Of a stretch of 64,000 nt of DNA, positions 43,401 to 54,576 are shown piece after piece. A program made the position numbers and the translations under genes. The stretch comes from Takakia lepidozioides (lineage: Eukaryota; Streptophyta; Takakiopsida; Takakiales; Takakiaceae), in NCBI GenBank assembly GCA_030704615.1, contig CM060731.1, forward strand, positions 86,036,756 through 86,100,755, read 5' to 3'. The notes beneath the pieces are model-generated. The model had not been told where the DNA came from. It saw only the letters and a program-made list of their open reading frames with translations, and ran no database searches. The first letter of the stretch is position 1, and every line of letters starts with the position of its first letter.

Positions 43401-46400
43401 ACTCAGTCTGGAAATTCGGCACCATTTTTCCAGTTGCAGACCCAGTCAGATCTGGGACTTAGCCATTCTCGGCCCCAACCTGGGAAAATGGCGCCGCATT
43501 TCCAGTTCAGGGCCCCGAAAATGGCTAAGTCATTGGGGTGTCTGGCACCGAAACTGGAAATTCGGTCCCATTTTTTCACTTCCGGGTCCAGTCAGTTGTA
43601 GGACTTAGCCATTTTCGGCCCCAACCTGGGAAAATGGCGCCGAATTTCCAGTTCAAGGCCCCGAAAATGGCTAAGTCCCTTGGGTGGTTGGCACCGAAAC
43701 CGGAAATTCGGCGCCATTTTTCCAGTTCCGGCCCCAGTCAGTTCTGGGACTTAGCCATATTCGGCCCCAATCTGGGAAAATGGCGCCGAATTTCCAGTTC
43801 AGGGCCCCGAAAATGGCTAAGTCCATGGGGTGGCTGGCACCAAAACTGGAAATTCGGGGCCATTTTTCCAGTTCCGGGCCCAGTCAGTTTTGGGACTTAG
43901 CCATTTTCGGCCCCAATCTGGGAAAATGGCGCCGAATTTCCAGTTCAGGGCCCCAAAAATGGCTCAGTCCCTGGGGTGGCTGGCGCCGAAACTGGAAATT
44001 TGGCGCCATTTTTCCAGTTCCGGGCCCAGTCAGTTCTGGGACTTAGCCATTTTCGGCCCCAATCTGGGAAAATGGCGCCAAATTTCCAGTTCAGGGCCCC
44101 GAAAATGGCTTAGTCCCTGGGGTGGCTGGCACCGAAACTGGAAATTCGGCGCCATTTTTCGCGTCTATTTTGCAGTTTCATTCCCTAAAATTTACCTTGT
44201 TCCCGGGTTCTCATTATGTGTGTATTTCTTGAATGCAGGTACTGCAAGTTCTCCCTTTTGGAGAAAGGTCATCTGTCCTTCGAGCCGCCATTCTTCCTCG
44301 CATGGAGGAACCCTGGGGCTGACTCCATGTACATTGACGTTATTGTGAAGGAGTGGCATCTGGAACATTTGCGCGACTGCCCTTGGTATGTGGACCTTCC
44401 GCCCGGCTCGCTCGACTCATCCGAGTTTCAATTGAAGCTGGATGCGGAGGCCCGACGAAACCGGGCTCCACTGCCTCCGCTAGGTCCAAAGGAGGCGAAA
44501 GCGCTTGCCAAGTCTAGGAAAGCGGCATACCTTGCTCAGGCAGGTATTCAGGAGAAATTGAATGAGAAGAATAAAGGTCAAAAGAAAAGGACACGGAAAC
44601 AGGGGAGTACAGTAACCCCCAAAAAACAGAAAACCATCGGGGCACCAGAGGAGGCGCAGGAGGGGCCCCAAGGGAGTGACTCCGACGACGACTTTGTGCA
44701 AGGTCCTGCGACTGCTGCTGCTGGTACCAAGTCACCGGTCGTCCGGGTTCCCAAGTCAGTTCGGACTGGGACTGGCTCTGCCAAGAAGTTGGCATTTGAG
44801 GGCAAGCCTACACGGCGGTATTCGGCGGTGACGTTTCCGCAGAGGCCAAAGCTAGAACCCCCAACCATCATCCAATGTGTCAATGAGAGCTTCCTTGACG
44901 CTCTGGCTGCCAGGGCGAAGAAGGTGGCACACAACAAGTCTGTGGAGGAGTTGAAGGGGAAAGCCAAGAAGAGGGCTCCCGGTACAGAGCCTAAAGACAC
45001 CCCTGGTTTCGAATCCATGATGGAATTTTTCACGGCTGTGAGCACGGATTGCAAGAGCACTCAGGGGGGGGGTTGAGGTGGAGAGAGCCTGCGATATGAT
45101 GATGTGGCAAGGTGGACATCGAAAAGTGTCACCCCGGTCCTCCTCAAAAAATGGTTCTGCATCAATACGCAGGGGTTGCGAACAGAGGGCCAGAGTGTCA
45201 GTTATCAATCTATTGCATTCACTTCATATTGTGGTGTATCTGAACTAGACCCTGGAGTTGATCCCTCTTTTGTTGGATGTGCAGACATTGGTGTTTGAGG
45301 CATATTGTTGTGTGAAGAGAGGGTCTACGTTCAAATTCCGCAACGACGGTCGTCTTGTTGATGCCGCTGTGGACCCTGTTACCTACAATGTCCTCTACAA
45401 CTATGTGCCCCACTCCAGTATGCCAAAGGACACAAAGACAGGCAAACCGTGGCGGTACAGCCGGACCCGGAGCCCTGCTTTCATCCAAACCCTCATGGAG
45501 ACATGCTCGGATGTCCAAGGGCGGATTCTTGATCTCACATGCGGCACGGGTAAGCCTTCACGTGCACAGTTTGTCCCCTGACCCGATTGCAATTGCATGT
45601 CGCATGCTACTAACTGCTCGCTTTGTCCATCAGGTGCTTCAATGTGGGCAGGGACGTTGTCCGACAGGCATGTCTTCGCCTTCGAGCCAGATACTGCCCT
45701 CCACAACTCGGAACTTGCAGCGGCTGAACGTCTGCCAAAAGAGGAAGAGGCATCCTCGGAGGATGAGGAAGAATCCGACAAGGAGCAGGGGGAGGTACAA
45801 GTTGGGATCGAGGCCGAGGAGCCCCCGGTTTATGAGTGAGTGGTCGCATTGTAAGTTGCCTCCTGATTTCGTGAGGCACCTCCCTTTGCTCTATTATTTC
45901 ATTGAAAGACCCTTTGTGCTTCTGCTGGTATTGACATTCTTGAAGTGGATTTGTTCTTACTGTAGGATGCCAAGTACTACAGGAGGGACGTCTACACCGT
46001 TGTTTATGGGCAGGAGGAACGTGCATTTTTTTGCCAGGGGGGATTTCATGCCGAGTCTAGAAAGGGATTACATCCTTCCTACTTATGATGCCCGGCTTGC
46101 TTCGGTGTCCGTTATGAGGTCTTCCGAACCTAGTCATGTACAACAGATTTTAGACGGGGCAAACCTCAAGAAAATGAAGAAGAGGGAGGAGGCATCAGCT
46201 ATTAGAGCCCGTCAGGCTCGTAGATTTGTCTTGGATTCTGCTGAGGAAAGTGGGGGAGAAGAGGCAGAAGATTCCCAGGAGGTGAGGTGGACAGTCCCCC
46301 AAAGAGAGGACGGTATTTTTGAGAGGCATAGTGGAACTGATGCATCTCATAGCTCAGAGGATGGGGGGGATGAGGGGGATGAGGAGGAAGGTGGGGCAAG

Positions 46401-46425
46401 TTCCTCGGAGGGTGTAGGAGAGTAG
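40485..46425 (+). pseudogene. ParB-like domain / beta-class DNA methyltransferase, copy 2 (Element 2)
   Basis: Same gene as copy 1. Exons by GT-AG borders: 40485-42025, 42146-42335, 42439-42723, 42809-42934, 43030-43244, 44239-about 45076, 45285-45549, 45634-45835, 45966-46425. The start is uncertain: the first 50 codons come from a TTGCGATG repeat, so Met 40641 is as likely. A lysine/arginine-rich region (KARERAKERAKEQARPK) precedes the ParB-like domain (VSLQVVRPALPGDI; YVWDGNHRLLAW). The 3' exons carry motif X/I (ILDLTCGTG, 45526-45549 plus the next exon) and II (VFAFEPD), ending in an acidic tail. Damage: TGA at 41937, TAA in exon 3 near 42718, a deletion at about 45065-45130 removing motif IV, and a frame break in the T run near 46028. 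The fifth intron (43245-44238) holds the 146-bp repeat array. Confidence 0.82.
43330..44165. repeat. Array of 146-bp repeats with paired GGCGCC palindromes inside an intron
   Basis: TGGGAAAATGGCGCC recurs at 43481, 43627, 43773, 43919 and 44064. Each unit holds two dyads in opposite phase, AAAATGGCGCCGAATTTCC and GGAAATTCGGCGCCATTTTT, separated by GGGCCCAGTCAGTTCTGGGA-like and GGACTTAGCCATTTTCGGCC text. The array lies wholly in the fifth intron of methyltransferase copy 2. Its period is not a multiple of three, so the staggered frames over it are not genes. Confidence 0.95.
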
Positions 46426-46489
46426 TGCCCATTCCGGCTATGACAGTTAGGACACACTTGTATAGATGTGGCTTGCCACAAAATTTGCA

Positions 46490-46642
46490 ATAAAATGTTG
46501 CATTTCATTGCTATGACGAGTCCACTGGTGCCAAATTCCAACTTCATATGACCATATTTCCATGCCTCCTAACCCTATTTCCGTGGACACACAATGGTCC
46601 GCTCATGCTTTTTTTTTTGCCGCTCATGAAATAGCAGCCCCC
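46490..46642 (-). repeat. Right terminal region of Element 2, inverted copy of 54577-54775
   Basis: Read inward from 46642, the sequence from CTGCTATTTCATGAGCGGCA through GACCATTGTGTGTCCACGG and GGCACCAGTGGACTCGTCAT to TTTTATTGCA matches the plus strand at 54583-54775 with few differences. The copy at 54.6 kb has about 24 extra bases of CATGAGCG repeat. Confidence 0.9.
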
Positions 46643-47189
46643 CCCCCAAAACCATATTTTTCTTCCCTCGTTTGCATTCCAAGGTTGAGTTCTCTTCAAG
46701 TTCATGCATTGTTGATAAGCATATTTCTCAATGTTGCTCATCTTTTGCGACTTTGCATATGTGTTCTGGACATATTTAAGCACGTGTGGACCAAATATGA
46801 GCTTGAACCAAATTCATTCAATGGGTCATTCAAGTGTTGAACGCATCTACGTGTTTTAGAGACGGAAAACTGCGTTTTGTTTGTACATGATTTTTTTTTA
46901 AATTCCGTTCTTAAACCATATGCTTGATGACAACATATGCAATGTGCGTGAAAATTTTGAGAATGAATAAAAACAATTTGGCCCCAAAACCTTATTTTCT
47001 TCCCTCATTTGCACTCGAAAATTGAGTTGTCTTCCACTTCATGTACTCTTCATAGAGAGTTCTGTAATAGTGAACGGAAATATATATATATATATATGTT
47101 TTTTGTTTTTTTTTTGGGTCCAATCTTTTGCATGGATGTAGTGGTGCAAGGGTCGAATTCAGAGAACAGCCAAAAAAACATTTATTACG
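46643..47189. repeat. Direct repeat and AT-rich spacer right of Element 2
   Basis: CCCCAAAACCATATTTTTCT.. (46643-46720) recurs at 46982-47055 in similar form. 46895-46955 matches, inverted, 54790-54845 (AAGCATATGGTTTAAGAA). An (AT)n run lies at 47081-47098. No gene. Confidence 0.7.
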
Positions 47190-47640
47190 TAGCAGCAATC
47201 CCCAATCCTAGGACCCCAGGCAAGAGGGTACTCCGACGCCCCAGCAGGTCTGCGACTACGGGGAATCGCGACCTCGCCATTGTGGCACTTCTGCAACGTC
47301 GCGACGTCGCAAACCCTAGCTTGAGCTGGCTCGACCCTCCCCAAGCACCTAAGTGGGAGGGGGTGTTGTTGTGATTCCCGGGAGCCACAGCCTTGCGGGA
47401 GCATCGCAGAGGGCACGTGCGACGCCAAGGCGTCGCAACCCCCAGCTCACTGGCAGGTCATGCCCCAATTGCAGCGACATGGCGGCAACGCAAGATGGCG
47501 AAGCGTCACCGGAGCGGCTTTGTGGCGACGCTCCGACGCCGCAATTCCCGGGCCGGGCGCGGCAGTTGCAGGAGGGTCGGCGCGTCCGGCGCGCCCGGGG
47601 TCCCGGCGTCGCTAACCCCCCTTGAACGTAGTAGTGTCCT
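47190..47640. repeat. GC-rich segment with GCGACGCC/GGCGTCGC dyads, truncating transposase D
   Basis: A sharp rise in GC content. Dyads include CGTGCGACGCCAAGGCGTCG (47418) and AACGTCGCGACGTCGC (47296). It is bounded by TAGCAGCAATCC at the left and GTCGCTAACCCCCC at 47624. Transposase D homology begins right after it. It may be a separate insertion or another palindrome block of this family. Confidence 0.55.
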
Positions 47641-47644
47641 GGTC

Positions 47645-50600
47645 TTCCCGCATCTTCAAACGGCACAACATAATATAGTATATGTGCTTGCAATGGGTGT
47701 AAGGTCCTTTTGCAGTTTTTATTTTGTCAAAGTCAAGGCAGGTGCACTCCGGATTTCTAGATATGCAAACATTGTACACCTCCCCTGCTTTGGCTGATCC
47801 CGGTGTGCTCAGTGTGTACACACGTCCAATTCCAAGGCGGGGAACATCTTTGAATGATTGAACTGTGGCCTTCAAAGATTGTGCTAGGTCGATCTTCTTC
47901 CGCGCGAGTGTTGACTGTTTCTTCCGTCGGAAGACTCTGTCCCATCTTTTTGTGGAGAGTATGTCTGGATCGAGGTTATTGCAATCTTCCGCAACACTGT
48001 CCCATTCACCCTGGACAGTGCTCATATCCTCTGGGGGAACAAGTCAAAATCCTGCTTTGGTCAAGGCGTCAACCTCCACCTGACTTAGCTTGGTCCCAAC
48101 CATCACAGGTCATATGTCGGGAACATCAGGTCTGTCGAGCACATATCGCCTAGATTCACCACCGACACAGTAGACGATGTCGGTTGGACAATGCCACATT
48201 TCCATCATCTTCAGTTTCACCAGAGCCGGAGGATGGTAGCGACCAACATACCTTGGAGCTGGAACACCCAAACTCTGGAATGGCCGGATTTCCTCTTTGC
48301 ATGGCTTGGTGCTGTCAGACCGTACTGCCCAGCACTTCACTCGTGAAGTGTTCGAAGTTCGAGCAATGTGCCAGCATGTCGTGAACACTGCGGTCTCCAA
48401 AATAGGTTTTCTGTTCTATACTGGAAGGTCATCCTCCAAAGTTTCTGCAGACATGTCGACAGTACTTATGCTCACTCTTCGTCCACCGGCACCTTCAGGT
48501 CGCCTGGGTGTCGTTCGGAGGTTTAAGTCAGACATCCAAGAATGAACGTGTTCCTTGTCTTGTAAGTTGCTGAGAACAATCTTCCGTTTTGTTGTTCGAG
48601 TGACAAGGTCACCCTCCAGCCCTGGATTTCTACCATGAAGCTCAGTGCCATCTACGAAAGATTTCACCGCTTCAGCCATTTTAGCAGGGTCAAACAAGCG
48701 GGATGCCGCACGGGCTAGTAATTGTTCGCGGTCAGGTCCGGAACCCTTAGCCCCACCCTTCAAATAATTGTTGTAAGAAGATGATTGCAGAATTGCCCTT
48801 GTCATGTTGTTCCGGGTGGCTGTATACAGGTCGACCTTTAACACACCGCTCCCAGCCTGCCAGCTTGCATGTACCGCCTCCAAAATATTGACATTTGGCA
48901 CTGCAACGTTCTCCTCCAGCTCCAAACCCTGCAAGAGACATGTCCAAATCGGCATCAAAACAAGCACAAAGTCGGTGTAGACTATAAGTATCACAGGCAA
49001 TGCCGGACCAATAACGAACCGATAACCACATAATCGTTGCAGACTATAAGTACCATAGACATGGTTGGACCAATAACCAACCAACAACGAACTGATAACC
49101 GTATAGTCGGTGCAGACTATAAGTACCCTAGACATGGTTGGACCAATAACGGACCAACAACGAGCGGTTAAGCCCATAGTCGGTACAGACTATAAGTACC
49201 ACAGAAAGTGCCGGACCATTTGCCAACCCACAATGAACCAATATGCAATAGCCCATAGTCGGTGCAGACTATAAGTACCACAGAAAGTGCCGGACCATTT
49301 GCCAACCCACAATGAACCAATATGCAATAGCCCATAGTCGGTGCAGACTATAAGTACCATAGAAAGTGCCAGACCATTTGCCAAACCACAATGCACCAAT
49401 ATGCAATACCCCATAGTCGGTGTAGACTATAAGTACCACAGACAATGCCTAAAAGGGTTTTATCCGATGACATAGTCGTTACAGACTATATAAGACTTTA
49501 ATCCACTTTCTGGAAAGCAGATGTGAGAGAACCAAGGTAGAAGAAAATGGGTTAGACACTCAAGGAATATCTCCTCGTGCGATAATGTAGTCAGTGCAGA
49601 CTATAAAGTGAATGTTCATTTCCTAAACAACATGTGCGCAAACCCAATTAGGTACAAACTGAGGTATAGAAATGATACTATAGAAAGCATGATGTGCTCA
49701 TGTGAGCGGACGAAGATGTGACCAAAACCAACTGGGTGCACAAACAAAGGCGTAAATAATATTCAATTTTGAAATCTGCATTGCAATAGTCGGTGCAGAC
49801 TATGAAACAGAAGGTTTGCTCACGTGAGCGGCCCGAAAGAAGTGGACATAAGAAGACACAAGATGGAGAAATGGAAGCGTAGGAACATTGTTATCTTGCG
49901 CGACACCGGAAGACGACCACCAGGCACGGATGGCCAGAAACGACACCTCTGCTTCAGCTTCGGGACTTGTTGCTCTCCACTTTGACAAAGCTGGATATGT
50001 GCTTTCTGCAGGTTTTGGGATATGTACTTTTTTGTCCATTTGTCCTGGCTCTGGCCCCAATGGAAGCCACATGTCCTCTCCCGACCGGGCATTGGTTCCC
50101 CCCCTCCATACACTTGACGAACGGCAGCCCAGTTCACATTTGCATTGTCTGCCATGAATCCTCGGAAATGTGGTGGGCCCTTCCCTGCTCTTCGTATCTA
50201 ATCATTGATGCTCTCCCACATGATTACTTGTGATGCTGTATCCTCTGATTTCATTTCATAAATTGCGATCGTCATAAGCTTCCGGTAGTTCGGATGATAC
50301 ACGTGACATGCCATTGTGCTCCAGCCGTCTATTCGCTTGACGTTGTCGAACATAATCCAGCTCGATCCCAGCTACCCCCCCCCGGGCCGCATCATGTCCA
50401 CCAGATGCACTCCACAGCCTTTACCAACAGTTGACATCTTGAAGACATAACATCTTTCATCCATACTCCCTTGGCCTGGGAACCGGCTCCCCTGGATATA
50501 GTCGTACCCGCTCCACTTTTTCATTGTTAGCAAAGCTTCTACATCACTCCCAATCCCCCCATTTCTGCTTTTTTCTTGTGTGTTTCGTAACGAACACCAC

Positions 50601-51602
50601 ATCTGCCCACTGCACCGATCTCCTCCATGAGCTCCTCGAACTGCTCATCATCTAGCCTCCATCTCTCTGTTGCACCTGGAGATAACACCTTGTCCATGAT
50701 GATTGATTCGGCAACAGACACTATTTTGGGCCTTGCAGAGGATGACTTTTGGATCTCTTCCGCAATTGTACTTTTCGCCTTTGCTGCCGCTTCCTGACAT
50801 ATTACAGGTGCAGATTGGTATGAATAGTTGCCAACATGCACGGCTACTCTTACACAACATCACCATCTACGATCCTTGGCAAGCATTTGACCTTCTTCAC
50901 TTCTGCAATCTCAAAATTAATCTTTCCAAGCTGCGATTTGGAATCTAGGTGCAGAAGCTTCAGCACATCCACTGTAGATGGCCCGGAATGTGGGAATGCA
51001 GCCTTGTTGCCAATAAACTCGCATTGCCACAATTTCTGGGGAGGTGATGCGGATTTTCCCAGAGTGCTCTCCCGCCTTCCACTGCTGGATTTCAAAACCA
51101 CACAATCCTCACTCTCGCCATTAGAAAGCTCAATGCTCTCTGTTTTGACGATAGGGGCACCCCTGACATAAGCAAGCGTAGGATGCTCACGAGTGGTGGA
51201 CAGCCTATCCATTGTTGCACGGACACCAAATACTATGTATACGACCTCACCTGTAAATGGCAGAACCCATGACTTATTCCCGGGGTCTCGAACTGGATCC
51301 AAGATGCGGGTTACGGTGACGCCCCCTTCACTCATCTCCTCCTCCTCAACAACAAGGGAGAGAGGGTCTAGATTAAACCTTCCAAGTATTACTTTGTCAG
51401 GAAGAAACACCTGGTCTCCCTGTGCCTTCACCTTAACAAGATTGGTGTCAGGTGGACATTGCAGCCTCACAAACCGGTCCATGTTGGGCTGCCTCAAAGC
51501 TGTGCCACACTCCTGGACTTGAAATGTACAAACTGGGGTACTCTGCCAAATGCGCCTAGCGTGTGAGCACAGAGGCAGATGAGGAGAAGCAAGTGCAAGC
51601 AT
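47645..51602 (-). pseudogene. MULE-like transposase, copy D
   Basis: Read from about 51602: N-terminal domain (VRLQCPPDTNLVKV; LGRFNLDPLSLVVEEEE), ending at VKCLPRIVDG. The Cys-rich finger that should follow is missing. Then VGNYSYQSAPV, MDKVLSPGATERW, SRFPGQGSMDERCYVFKMST, an in-frame gap near 50370, the DDE aspartate in MADNANVNWAAVRQVYGG (about 50155-50105), the CxxH motif CGFHW and IRAWWSSSGV. An intron follows (3' splice TCTTGCAG/G at 48929; 5' border not certain, near 49880) filled with a palindrome array. The next exon, 48928-48421, has VPNVNILEAVHASWQ. The last part has a SWIM finger CTCLDFDKIK..YTHCKHIYYIML (about 47755-47665). It stops at 47645 before the true C-terminus. Confidence 0.85.
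48960..49805. repeat. Array of TAGTCGGTGCAGACTA dyads inside the intron of transposase D
   Basis: About ten copies of TAGTCGGTGCAGACTATAAG at about 48970, 49031, 49107, 49176, 49258, 49337, 49414, 49473, 49590 and 49789. The spacing is 60-80 bp in the denser part, where whole units (CGGACCATTTGCCAACCCAC) are near identical. CTCATGTGAGCGG (49689) and CTCACGTGAGCGG (49818) also occur here. Confidence 0.92.
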
Positions 51603-51904
51603 GCAATGGATCTTTGGGACGGATTAACGAACTATACGACACCAACGGTAAAACATAAATGCAAATGTAATTTTTCATCCGTCAGGGGTCGAATGGGAAC
51701 TGTCACTGCACCAAGTGACAAAGGCACATTCAGCTGGCAACGGCCATTCCCTAATTGCCATTGACGTGTTCTTCCTCTGAATGAGTGCTACAAATGAATT
51801 CAGGGAAAGTGGAGTGGCTTATTGTGGTTGCCGACCACGACTATTTGAACGGCATGTAGAGAGCTATATAGGAGGGGGAGAGATTTCTTCTTAAGAAAAT
51901 ACAC
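51603..51904. other. Upstream region of transposase D up to the copia break
   Basis: No gene. Contains GGTTGCCGACCACGACTA (51827), one more dyad of the family type. The junction with copia sequence is at about 51905. No terminal inverted repeat of the family was recognised here, so the end of this element is lost or moved. Confidence 0.4.
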
Positions 51905-53272
51905 CATAGTGTATCAGCTAGAGGAATTATCCGCAAAGATCAAGAAATAGCGGGCACCACCAAGAGAGGGTGTTTGCATAGGCCCACACAAGTCAGAGTG
52001 CACCAATTTTAATGGAGCATTGGCTCGAACCACTTTATGAGTAGGGAAGCTGGACTTGTGATGTTTCCCTAAGACACAACCTTCACATAAAGGTAGGGGA
52101 GAGGATAGAGGTGGAAGGCCAGTGACCATGGTTGTGGTAGACATATGTTGAAGAGCATTGAAATTTAAATGTCCCAGTCTATGGTGCCATTTAATTGTGT
52201 CTACCTCAGAAGAATAAGTGTGACACAACAGAGAGGGAAGTGGAACTGGAAGGTAGTCCGATACCTATAGGATAAACTCTCCCGGCTTGTGGACAATGAA
52301 AGATTATTTTCTTACCAGTAGGAGTAGAGGCTGTGATAGTGTAGTGACCAGAAGAAAATTGCACCGTACTATTTCCTTTACTTGTAAGCTGACCCACAAA
52401 AAGCAGATTCTTAGCCAAAGCTGGGACATATAAGACATCATCTATAATGGTCACTTGACCAGTAGACACCTTGAAAGAAACAGTGCCCAATGCCTATAGC
52501 TTGATGCTAACCATCATCCCCCATGTATATAGTACAAGGGTTGGGTAATGACTCATAGACTTGAAACCACTCTTGTCTAGGTGTCATATGTTGGGTGGCT
52601 CATGAATCTAAGTACCAAGTCTCATGAAAGTCTTGACTATTGTTAGAGACTGTAGTAAAGAGATGCAATGGTTCTGGATCAAAGGTAGCAGTATTGCCAA
52701 AGTTAAATTGGGCAAATTACCGTGAGTTGAAACAAATGAGTGCCAAGAAGAGGGAAGTGCCGCAAGCAAAAACATAATTTGCTAGTCTTCAGTAATTTGT
52801 AGACCTGCAATGGCAGCATCATCAAGTGCGCCTTGCCATTCTTCCAAAAACTTGGTGACAGACCGCGATTCGGAGAGGGTTAAATTTATAATTTGCTTAT
52901 GTATTGCGATTTGAGAAGCTTTATTCGTATGTTGGTAGGTTGCCTTGAGCTTATCTCATACTGCCTTTGCAGTGGTAAGAACTCTCACTGGATTTGACAA
53001 TCTCCACAGTGCAAGATGATGTCGGCACGAGCCTTGCCATCTCGCACTTTCCAAGCGGCTTGTAAAACTGCATCTGCAACACCCGGGTCAGGGTCGCTTC
53101 CTGAAACAACTTGCCACAATTCGGATCGCATTAATAGCATCTCCAACTTAATGCTCCAAACTGAGTAGTTGACGCTGGTCAACTTCTCAATCTGATAAGC
53201 TCGTGGAGGAAGCAGCCATGAGAGACCTTTTGGTCTATGGCAGAGCGTAAGCCCTTGCTTATACAGTTTCAA
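51905..53272 (-). pseudogene. Ty1/copia gag to integrase N-terminus, truncated
   Basis: Read from 53272: gag-type segment (EKLTSVNYSVWSIKLEMLLM), degenerate sequence, then LYVPALAKNLLFVGQLT (52430-52380, typical of the gag-pre-integrase region), then the integrase zinc motif WHHRLGHLNFNALQHM..CEGCVLGKH and the start of the integrase core LVHSDLCGPMQTPSLGGARYF. It breaks at IFADNSSS (about 51905), before the second catalytic Asp. Frames are broken near 52200, 52500 and 52980. Confidence 0.88.
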
Positions 53273-53300
53273 ATGCTATGGATTGGTTGAGCACTAGAGG

Positions 53301-53311
53301 CTGTGATACCA
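53301..53311 (-). other. Primer-binding site of the copia element
   Basis: On the minus strand TGGTATCACAG is the start of the usual TGGTATCAGAGC site, complementary to the 3' end of initiator methionine tRNA. It lies just before the gag region, as expected. Confidence 0.75.
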
Positions 53312-53800
53312 TGTGAAAATATGTTAGAGGATCATTTGAGCAATACAAGAGATAGAGATTGAATTCTCTACATGTTGATGTATTAAAATGAGAGAGAGAG
53401 AGAACACTTAAGGGTTCTGCCTAAAGGCATAGTGTGAACAGTCATAACCCTAAGTACAGGCACAACTGTCTAACTACCTCTACCAATTGAATACATTCTA
53501 GAGTATCATGAATAGGTGCAATGCTTGGTGATGATGAATGAGGAACTTTGTTAGAGGATGTTGATGAAATCCCTCACCTGCCTCAAGCCAGGATTAACCA
53601 CACTTCAACATTGCAACATGTAAACAAATGGGAAGAGTTTGAGAAGTGAGGGAAAGGACAGAATGGATGGACCTGCACAAGGGGGCCAGGGAGAGGAAGA
53701 AAAAGAGTCTGCCACCAAATGAGAAAAGTAGTAACAAAAACCATTAGTGTTTAGCTTATACACAGAACCGCCAAGGGGAAGCAAAAACGAGGTGTTAGGA
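53312..53800 (-). repeat. Probable 5' LTR of the copia element
   Basis: It begins right after the primer-binding site with TGTGAAAATATG, which on the minus strand ends in CA as LTRs do. The far border was not found. It holds a (GA)n run at 53389-53403. There is no second LTR in the window because the element is truncated. Confidence 0.5.
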
Positions 53801-54456
53801 GCCCAAGCGGGAACAAACGTTTTTCTAATTATTTGTGTTTGTTAAGAGTTTGCCTCCATGTCTTGGTTGGAATGATGTCTATAGAACTTAAACGCTCAAG
53901 ACTCTCGGACTGTAGCACGTATAGTGATTCCCAGATTGGCTATGGCTCACACCACCACAGTAACTCGTTTGTAGGTGCGAGATGGATCTGCAGCTGCACA
54001 AAAGCAACACAACGCATACACTTGTATAAGCTGATTTCCCTCTCTTCCTCTATACAATACCAAGAGACATAGGTACACACAACATTACTCAATATCAGCC
54101 ATGTTGACGGTTTGGCGATTCCCAAATGCACCACGCTATTTGATAATAAACTGGGAAATGTGGAGCAATGCAAGTTCAGTCACGGACCCAACTTGGCCGC
54201 CGGTTCTATCCCTGTTTGCAGAAACATTGTAATGAAAGGACAATTGGCAATTTCTGCTGCCAAATCACTCAGCAAAGGTTCAATAAATAGTCACGTAGCA
54301 AGATGCCCATCCTTAAAGCAGCCATCCCTTATCTACCTTCCTCACCACCAGATAACATCCACCACTCATTTGACCTCCCATACTGAGACTGCGTCAGACG
54401 ATTACAGGGAGGGTGTGACGACCAGATTTCAGCAACTCGATAATGAAGTTGAATGA
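53801..54456. other. Unassigned sequence before gypsy half A
   Basis: Short frames only. It may include degenerate gypsy sequence upstream of the polymerase; nothing recognisable. Confidence 0.3.
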
Positions 54457-54576
54457 TTGCACCAGGAAGGATCCATTCCCTTTGCCATTGTGTTAGACAC
54501 TGTGGCAGGCCATGAGATGTACTCATTCATGGATGGCTTCAGTGGTTACAATCAGGTGCAAGTGGCAGAGGAGGAC
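54457..54576 (+). pseudogene. Ty3/gypsy reverse transcriptase, half A
   Basis: It carries VLDTVAGHEMYSFMDGFSGY and NQVQVAEED, the segment with the first catalytic aspartate. It ends at AGGAGGAC, then meets the transposon end GGGGGACTGC. The next expected residues (QEQTAFITDWG) are at 32401-32681 on the other strand. A short deletion follows PFPLP near 54482. Confidence 0.88.

Larger units (their letters stand above)
32682..46642. mobile_element. Element 2: giant MULE-like transposon with methyltransferase gene and a third gene
   Basis: About 13.96 kb. The left end is GAGGTTAGCTATTTCATGAG followed by CATGAGCGG words. The right end, read inward, is GGGGGCTGCTATTTCATGAG followed by CGGC, an A run and GCATGAGCGG. 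Gene order: transposase B (minus), unknown gene (minus), palindrome array, ParB-methyltransferase copy 2 (plus). This is the same divergent layout as Element 1, mirrored. A C run at 46638-46647 makes the last base uncertain. The expected duplication is absent at 46643 but present at 54569, explained by an inversion or a misjoin. Confidence 0.87.

Noticed and set aside
43302-44348. Staggered frames of 94-172 codons over the 146-bp array
   Set aside because: They move from frame to frame with each unit and lie within an intron bounded by good splice sites.
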